Position numbers and translations under genes: made by a program. Positions 8,697-13,738 of a stretch of DNA of 13,738 nt are shown here, one piece after another. Source of the stretch: Ichthyophonus hoferi (Eukaryota; Opisthokonta; Ichthyosporea; Ichthyophonida; Ichthyophonidae); the NCBI GenBank assembly GCA_002751075.1, contig NAOQ01000173.1:24283-38020 (forward strand), in the 5' to 3' direction. The notes beneath the pieces are model-generated. The model was not told the origin of the DNA, did no database searches, and worked only from the letters and a program-made list of their open reading frames with translations. Position 1 is the stretch's first letter; the number at the start of each line of letters is the position of its first letter.

Positions 8697-9413
8697 ATGA
8701 CAACAAAGCACATCGTTCTTTTCTTCTCATCATTGAGCTTTTTTGTAGTAGGACAGTATGAGACAGTTGAATGTCAATACGTTGAATGTTAATATGTTGA
8801 ATGCAACCTTTTTTCAGTTACCAAAACTTGTCTAAAATCCTCTGACACAGACCAAAAAGAACGGCCCTTTTATAGTCTCTAGTACTAATTGAGGTCGTCA
8901 GTCGGATACAAATCGTAACTCTTCGTTCTGACCCGTCTTTACCCTTTCAATAAGGAAGTCCCTGTTGGTGTCTATGCTCACTATCTGTCTACTTACTGTG
9001 ATAGATTCTTCGCTGATAAATCCAACTTAGAATTCATTTGTGAGTCGACTTTTGTTAAGCAAAACAATATTCTACATTGTGGAGAAAATATAACATTCTG
9101 TAGTAATGTCTGCTGGTCCATAGGCCTCGGAGACCCAATTGGGTGTTACATAATACATATATTATGGCAATGTTAAAAAATAGTAAATGAATGCAAAACT
9201 TTGTGTGTCACAGACGTACTCGTATTTGCCCATATCTGTATTTTACACATATATAGAGCATGCGGGATCCGATGCGTATGCCCGGGTGTGCCGAGACTTT
9301 TTATTAGTTGTTGTGTTCCCTTTTACTCTCTCTGCAACATCCGTTTATGGTGGGTGTTAATTGCAGCTGTGTTCATCAGTGTAAGTAGGACCGATCGTAA
9401 AAATCCTTATTGA
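8697..9413 (+). pseudogene. Cysteine-rich secreted/membrane protein, one frame with five premature TAA/TAG codons
   Basis: A single frame runs from ATG 8697 to TGA 9411 (239 codons including the stop) without any frameshift. Residues 1-19 (MTTKHIVLFFSSLSFFVVG) look like a signal peptide. There follow a triplicated YVEC-type motif, then an ectodomain-like part rich in cysteine (STYCDRFF, EFICEST, LHCGEN, FCSNVCW, GCY, NECKTLC, CGIRCVCPG, SCC), then a hydrophobic helix LWWVLIAAVFISVS and the short basic tail RTDRKNPY: a type I membrane layout. Stops are TAA 8790, TAG 8880, TAA 8886, TAA 8916 and TAA 9174. A random frame this long and A+T-rich should hold more stops, in all three kinds. A recent pseudogene decaying by point mutation is likeliest. 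Reassignment of TAA/TAG is unlikely because the DDT gene uses only CAA/CAG for glutamine. The family is not recognised. Confidence 0.45.
8766..8810 (+). repeat. 15-base tandem repeat, three units, inside the cysteine-rich pseudogene
   Basis: Units start at 8766, 8781 and 8796 (GTTGAATGTCAATAC, GTTGAATGTTAATAT, then GTTGAATGC and a diverged end). Because the unit is 15 bases, the frame is kept and each unit gives V-E-C. Unit 1 has CAA where unit 2 has TAA, a C-to-T change that creates the first premature stop. Confidence 0.75.
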
Positions 9414-9520
9414 CTAATACAATTTACGGAAGACTGCTGACGCCCACTAGAGTTATCTGATCTTGTCTCGATGATCTAATACTATTATGTCTTCATTGGA
9501 ATGGCTCTTCAGCTAATTTT
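9385..9520. repeat. Copy of the arm repeat (same direction as the right arm of the palindrome)
   Basis: GACCGATCGTAAAAATCC and TTATTGAC (9389-9414) match CACCAATCATAAAAATTC and TTATTAAC (4026-4051). ATCTGATCTTG (9455) matches GTCTGATCTTA (4090), and ATTATGTCTTCATTGG...GGCTCTTC matches ATCATGTCCTTATTCG...GGTCTCTTC. It overlaps the last codons of the cysteine-rich pseudogene, so that frame's 3' end is either inside a repeat or was cut by one. Confidence 0.5.
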
Positions 9521-10016
9521 CTCATTGCTTGATACTTCATTCATTCAACAAATGCTTATAGATATAGTAAGGAATACTACTTGTTATACTATATTGCAAA
9601 CAATGACCCAAAAATAATCCGTATGCTTTTACCCACTTATAAACTGTACTAAAAACGTATATACAGTATCTTCCCTTTAGAAAATCATACTTAAACACAC
9701 TTACATACACACACCAACACGTACAAATGTAGAATCAACGAAAGCCTGGTGCTGAACAGAAAGAATATCTACACCAATCATAAGTGGCTTTTATAAATTT
9801 TAATGCAACTATTCTATTAGAGAGTTAATATTTTTGGCGCTCAAATTTCTCTCCTTAGTTCCATAAATTGTGATTTGTCAAAGCGTAAATAAATACAACA
9901 CAACAACAGTCTTTTATATACCTTAGAATTAGCTCCATGCTGCATATTATTGCATTACATACACACACTTTAAACTTTATATATCTCAGTAACGTAGAAA
10001 ATTATAAAACATCATA
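9521..10016. promoter_or_regulatory. Upstream region of the DDT-domain gene
   Basis: A+T-rich, with short CA-rich runs (ACACAC at about 9708 and 9961). There is no convincing TATA box at a proper distance; TTTATATATC near 9977 is too close to the ATG unless the 5' UTR is very short. An in-frame TAA four codons before the ATG closes the frame upstream. The start context CATAATGG has A at -3 and G at +4, which is favourable. Confidence 0.35.
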
Positions 10017-11927
10017 ATGGCAAAGGAAGAACCAAAAGAACCGATTCCTTTAGACCCTGCATGCGCTCAGCTCGATGATTTGCATTCTCAAAAGGTTTTA
10101 AAGCAATCAACTCTTTTTGGTTTTTTGAAACGATTATCAAAGATAGAAGAAAACAACATTGTACCTGAAACACCGAACGAATTAATAATTGGGTATGTTC
10201 TTATTTTGACCTGAATCAACCTGACATGTCTGATCATACTTGCCTAATCATTGATATTTTTCCACGAATAATGAAAGTAAGCATCGTTTAAAACAACTGT
10301 GTAAGGACCAGATGGAAAAAGTTGATCCCTGCACCATTCCCTATTTATCTATTTTCAGTGGAATGCAACCCTCACAGCCAACTTCACATTCATATCTATA
10401 TCGACCTTTCCCCATACCTCCATGTACAGAAATACGTATAAGCGTTCCCACACGCTTATTACCAAATCTTAAGTTTACATATAAACATAGTTTTCATCTT
10501 GCCCAGATACACATGTTATAATATTAGCACGTTTCTTTACTCTTCTGCTGAGGTACCCTCAACTACATATCCTAATATTCTTATCAATTATACAAACTTG
10601 GTTTTTAAGTTTAAATTTCCACAGGCAGAAAATAGAAACAGAGTCAGCTATGAAATCTCCAGCATTAGCAGAAGAAGGGATATCAACTGATGAAGAGCCA
10701 ACTAAAAAGAATGTTGAGGGTATGGAGATTGATATAAAGTAGGTTTTCCTTGAGAATACTGGCAAGTTTCTATTTCCATGTTTTATAAAGTTAGAACATG
10801 TAAATTTCTAACATTCACATCAAATGCATTCTTCTAGTTGGACTATTGATTGTATTGTGTGACTATAAGCGGCATATCTTTTTTTAATACATTTAGATAT
10901 ATACAGATTAATACAATAACAATAATACTATTATCAATACTATCGTGTAATTCATACAATAGCATTGTTAATATATTAATATTATTAATACAATAATGTT
11001 ACTAATATCATAATATTGTAAAGGCTATCATCAATCTTCTTCATTAGTATATATATCTGTGCTACCGTACAGTACTATTAGATAATTGTATACTAAAGTT
11101 TGTCACTAATACTACTGGCTAATATATTTATATCAATAAGATCATTGGTGGCTTCCAGCTAACCTATTCTGCCTTGTAGGGAATGTCAAGATAGTATGTC
11201 TATAGTACAGGAGGAGACTGAGATAGAGGTAGGTTTATAGGTATATAATATATAGAAGGGATAACAATCACACCACGATTTGGATAAACCTCTCTTTTTC
11301 CCTATCTCTCTTTATTGCCAACCTATATATGTATCCATTCTTCTAAATATATACCATTATCATTCACTAGTATATCATTACCTATATATATATATATATA
11401 TTGGTGTACAACAAGTGCACCTACTATAATACCTTACTCACCTTTACTGTATTAGGATTCGTCTGCCACCAATGAAACACAGAAAGCCTCCCGTAAAAGG
11501 CCAAGAAAGCCCAAGGTGGGGCTATACATATTTCTCCATACTATTATATATACATACAAACTATCATATATATATACATACACATACACATATCCATCCA
11601 TGCATACATACATACATACATCCATATATACATACATGCATACCTAATACATATATCCATATATGCATACATATATCATAGATAAGCCATAACTTATTCA
11701 TCAAATATATAGACTAGACACTATTATTGCTTGATATAAATAGACCTCTTATCCCGTTCGTTCTCCTTCAGTATTTAGAAGATATGAATCTACCAAATCT
11801 GCCTCTCCCTCCTATCCAACCAGTCCTAATTCCCTTTTTTGGCACTCTTTCCATGATCTTGGAATTTGCTACCGTGTTTCGTACTTCAGTTTATTCATCT
11901 TTGAGAAAGCAAATTGAGTTTGGTATG

Positions 11928-11960
<33 letters not shown>

Positions 11961-13738
11961 GTATATATGTATGTATGTATGTATGTATGAGTATATGTAT
12001 GATAGTATGATGGTATGGATATATGATAGTATGATAGTATGATAGTATGACGGTATGATAGTATGTATGATAGTATGTATGCATGTGTGATATTATGTAT
12101 GATAAGATGTATATATGATAGTGTGTATGTATTTATGTAGACCTATATATATGTATGTATATATATGTGTATATATATATGCATGTATAACAGCATGTAA
12201 ATAAGAAATAAGTATGTATGTATGTATTGGAATTTCATAAGTAATTTACGAGTTGAGGATGGATTCAAGAGGTCAAATCATTCCGCAATGTTAGATTTTA
12301 AAAGAGATAAAACAATGGAAGTCATTGGATTTGGTACCTTTTTTGTTTTAGGAAAGTAACCAATGATTATGTGATTAATTTATATTTAGGGGAGAGAGCT
12401 AGAGTGTTATCGATCTAATTATTGTTTGTTATTTTCTACATTGAGATAAATATATAGAGGTATTTGCATATTTATTATTAATAATATAATAGCTTTGCAT
12501 TTGCCCCTAAGCACGTTGCAGCGCAGGTATATATATTACCTCTTTGTACACTACACATATCTTACCTACATACCTTACATACATACCTCACCTGCATACC
12601 TTACCCTATATACTTTACCCTATATACTTTACCCTATATACTTTACCTTATATACTTTACCCTATATACTTGACCTACATACCTTACCCTATATACCTTA
12701 CCGTATATATCGTACCTTACAGACCTTACCTACACACACCTATTCTTTCTCTTTTCTTATACAGAGACCTTAATGCCAAGTGTCTTTGCAAGAACACAAT
12801 GTGGATCGTATTTATTTGTAGGTAAGTGAATTAATTAACCATTTAATACCAGTCTATGAATATATGAATAGCCTTTAATTTATTACTTGTTAATTAATAA
12901 TTAGATTATCAGGTAGTGTATATGCACACCATGGACGAAAAAGGCAATTAGCGTCCAAACTAGTTTATTACTTACTATTAGCCTATTAATAACCTTTATT
13001 CATTTAGTCAATTAATTAATTATTATGGAGCTATTAAGTGGATATATTGGTGAAGAGTCATGTGTAGGGCGTGTGGTTGGACTAAGTTGCATGTGTGGAA
13101 TTTCATTTGTTAACTTAATTGAGGAGATATTTTTATGTGTAGTCTAATGCCATTGGATCACTATGTATGTGGCATTTAATCTGATTGGATAGGGTTGTAT
13201 GAGAAAAACATGGCATGGATTTTAATAATTGAATCTATACCAATCAAGCATGGCTATTAAGAGGGGTTTAAAGAAGGGATGTGATTATTGAATTATAATG
13301 GGCTTAGACATTGACATAGAATATCATAGGCCCGAGCATAGATATGTGTTTGAAAGTATTGTTATGATTGGTAGAGGTGGAAGGGGACCATAATTGTGTT
13401 TATGGGGTATGTTAGTATTCCTGTATAGACTACCAGCAGGGCGGATTTGTATCTGTAGAGGCATATATTATGTATAGTATATTGCTAGAGGTAATGAGAG
13501 ATTGAAGGCTAAAATATTTCTGTTTATTAATCATGAATTCTTATATGTTATACACATACATATATGCAAACATACATATATACAAACATACATATATACA
13601 AACATATATATATACATATACACACACACACTCGCACACCCTCCTCTCTCTCTTTTTCCACCTAGACTTACTAGTAGGACTATTAAACTTTGTTTTAAGG
13701 GAGGAAAAAGACGACAGATTCCCACCCACCGACCAATC
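10017..13738 (+). CDS. BPTF/NURF301-like chromatin-remodelling subunit, N-terminal part with DDT domain, eight exons, 3' end off the window
   Basis: Exons 10017-10192, 10625-10738, 11180-11228, 11456-11515, 11772-11922, 12493-12526, 12765-12817 and 13666-13738+ join in phase through GT-AG introns to 236 residues. In order: a PIP-like motif K29-QSTLFGFL-KR; an acidic linker (about 75-115); a basic RKRPRKPK (126-133), nuclear-localisation or AT-hook-like; then a DDT domain (about 140-236) with DMNLPNLPLPP, ILEFATVF (162-169), LHLPLSTLQ and VGLLNFVLREE followed by KDDRFPPTDQ. DDT domains bind ISWI-type ATPases. LREE...F.P.DQ is characteristic of BPTF/NURF301, the large NURF subunit, where DDT also lies N-terminally; WHIM, PHD and bromodomain would follow beyond the window. 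Nuclear localisation is expected. The exon 7 donor (GTAGGT, 12818) was chosen over GTAAGT at 12822 because only it keeps the DDT frame. Exons 6 and 7 are the least certain. Confidence 0.75.
10193..10624 (+). other. Intron 1 of the DDT gene
   Basis: GTATGT...CACAG, 432 bases, phase 2. A frame at 10312-10521 is open but has no motif and lies wholly inside the intron. Nothing else was seen. Confidence 0.65.
10739..11179 (+). other. Intron 2 of the DDT gene, with an AT-only trinucleotide-like tract
   Basis: GTAGGT...TTGTAG, 441 bases, phase 2. 10888-11025 is a degenerate run of AAT/ATT/ACA-type repeats (AATACAATAACAATAATACT and similar) with local self-complementarity. No gene inside. Confidence 0.6.
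11375..11401. repeat. TA microsatellite in intron 3
   Basis: A short run of alternating TA (ACCTATATATATATATATAT and on) inside intron 3 (11229-11455, GTAGGT...TTAG). Confidence 0.7.
11544..11665 (+). repeat. CATA microsatellite in intron 4
   Basis: Imperfect runs of CATA/CATACA with some CCAT (CATACATACATACATCC) inside intron 4 (11516-11771, GTGGGG...TTCAG). Chance open frames on both strands come from the 4-base repeat and were not called. Confidence 0.75.
11924..12235 (+). repeat. TA / GTAT / GATAGTAT microsatellite block in intron 5
   Basis: It begins at the splice donor of exon 5 (G|GTATGTATATATATA). A TA run is followed by GTAT repeats (to about 11987), then a GATAGTAT-type run (about 12000-12110), then mixed GTAT/TATA to 12228. 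The plus strand is rich in TATG/GTAT, the reverse complement of the CATA runs in introns 4, 6 and 7. The rest of intron 5 (to 12492) is A+T-rich and holds nothing seen. Confidence 0.8.
12603..12727 (+). repeat. 14-base minisatellite in intron 6
   Basis: About nine units of ACCCTATATACTTT or close variants run head to tail (12603, 12617, 12631, 12645, 12659, then more diverged to 12727) inside intron 6 (12527-12764). The earlier units are nearly identical. Open frames across it reflect the repeat and are not coding. Confidence 0.85.
12818..13665 (+). other. Intron 7 of the DDT gene, 848 bases
   Basis: Donor GTAGGTAAGT (two overlapping GT sites), acceptor CCACCTAG after a long pyrimidine tract. 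12830-13020 has several TTAATTAAT palindromes. 13020-13500 is unusually G-rich on the plus strand for this window and has no long open frame. I see no additional exon, and the DDT alignment needs none. Confidence 0.55.
13546..13650 (+). repeat. 16-base repeat and CA/CT tracts before the last acceptor
   Basis: About four units of CATACATATATACAAA (13554-13612), then a TA run, (CA)n at 13619-13631, and a C/T tract leading into the exon 8 acceptor at 13665. The tract doubles as a polypyrimidine tract. Minus-strand frames here (13531-13729) are made by the repeat. Confidence 0.75.

Noticed and set aside
8756-8817. Possible 62-base intron (GTATGA...TTTTTTCAG) removing the first premature stop of the cysteine-rich frame
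   Set aside because: Its removal shifts the frame and leads quickly to other stops, whereas reading straight through keeps one frame to the membrane helix.
8697-9413. Host genetic code with TAA/TAG as glutamine
   Set aside because: About eleven glutamines in the DDT gene are all CAA/CAG, and no TAA/TAG occurs within the 150 codons of the secreted-protein gene.
10312-10690. Plus-strand frames inside intron 1 and over exon 2
   Set aside because: They have no motif. The in-phase splice of exons 1 and 2 uses a different frame over exon 2.
11452-12084. Tyr/His/Ile-rich frames in introns 4 and 5
   Set aside because: These are repetitive peptides (YIHTYIHT and similar) made by 4-base microsatellites, on both strands.
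12495-12825. Long frames across the 14-base minisatellite
   Set aside because: The Tyr-Pro-Ile-rich repeats arise from the minisatellite. Only their ends, as exons 6 and 7, fit the DDT gene.
13531-13729. Minus-strand frames at the right edge
   Set aside because: They are composed of CATA/CA repeat translation and the antisense of exon 8.

Overview
This is eukaryotic nuclear DNA: A+T-rich, gene-poor, with GT-AG introns, microsatellites and old repeats. Two signals suggest an animal or close relative (Holozoa). One is a spliced gene encoding a BPTF/NURF301-type DDT domain. The other is a decayed multicopy gene of a family I associate with aquatic invertebrates and fish (CxxC...WHKxC...FPPxCQ). 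The species cannot be named. No tRNA, rRNA, CRISPR, operon or bacterial gene was seen.

Layout. 1-452 (minus) is the N-terminal part of a secreted six-cysteine protein with a Thr/Pro repeat tail running off the left edge; a putative TATA box lies about 100 bases upstream. 558-2590 is a gene desert with one foldback MITE (1524-1700, TA duplication). 2590-6110 is a repeat graveyard: two pieces of one broken minus-strand gene (4320-4919 and 2594-3119), separated by a degenerate palindrome of about 1.1 kb (3087-4184), then further diverged copies of the palindrome arm at 4905-5570 and 5945-6110. 6110-8690 has no clear gene, but holds a pair of direct repeats resembling ends of an old LTR element and another scrap of the arm repeat. 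8697-9413 is one continuous frame with a signal peptide, many cysteines and a C-terminal membrane helix, interrupted by five TAA/TAG codons but no frameshift, probably a pseudogene. A further arm-repeat copy overlaps its 3' end.

10017-13738 (plus) is the main gene: eight exons (the last cut by the window edge) that join in phase to give 236 residues. They carry a PCNA-binding-like motif, an acidic linker, a basic nuclear-localisation/AT-hook-like stretch, and a DDT domain ending in the LREE...F.P.DQ signature of BPTF/NURF301. Its introns hold microsatellites and minisatellites, some mutually complementary.

The genes show no evident functional link. One is extracellular, one is a dead membrane or secreted protein, and one is nuclear. 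Repeat and domain assignments were made by eye and from memory of the families; no search was run.
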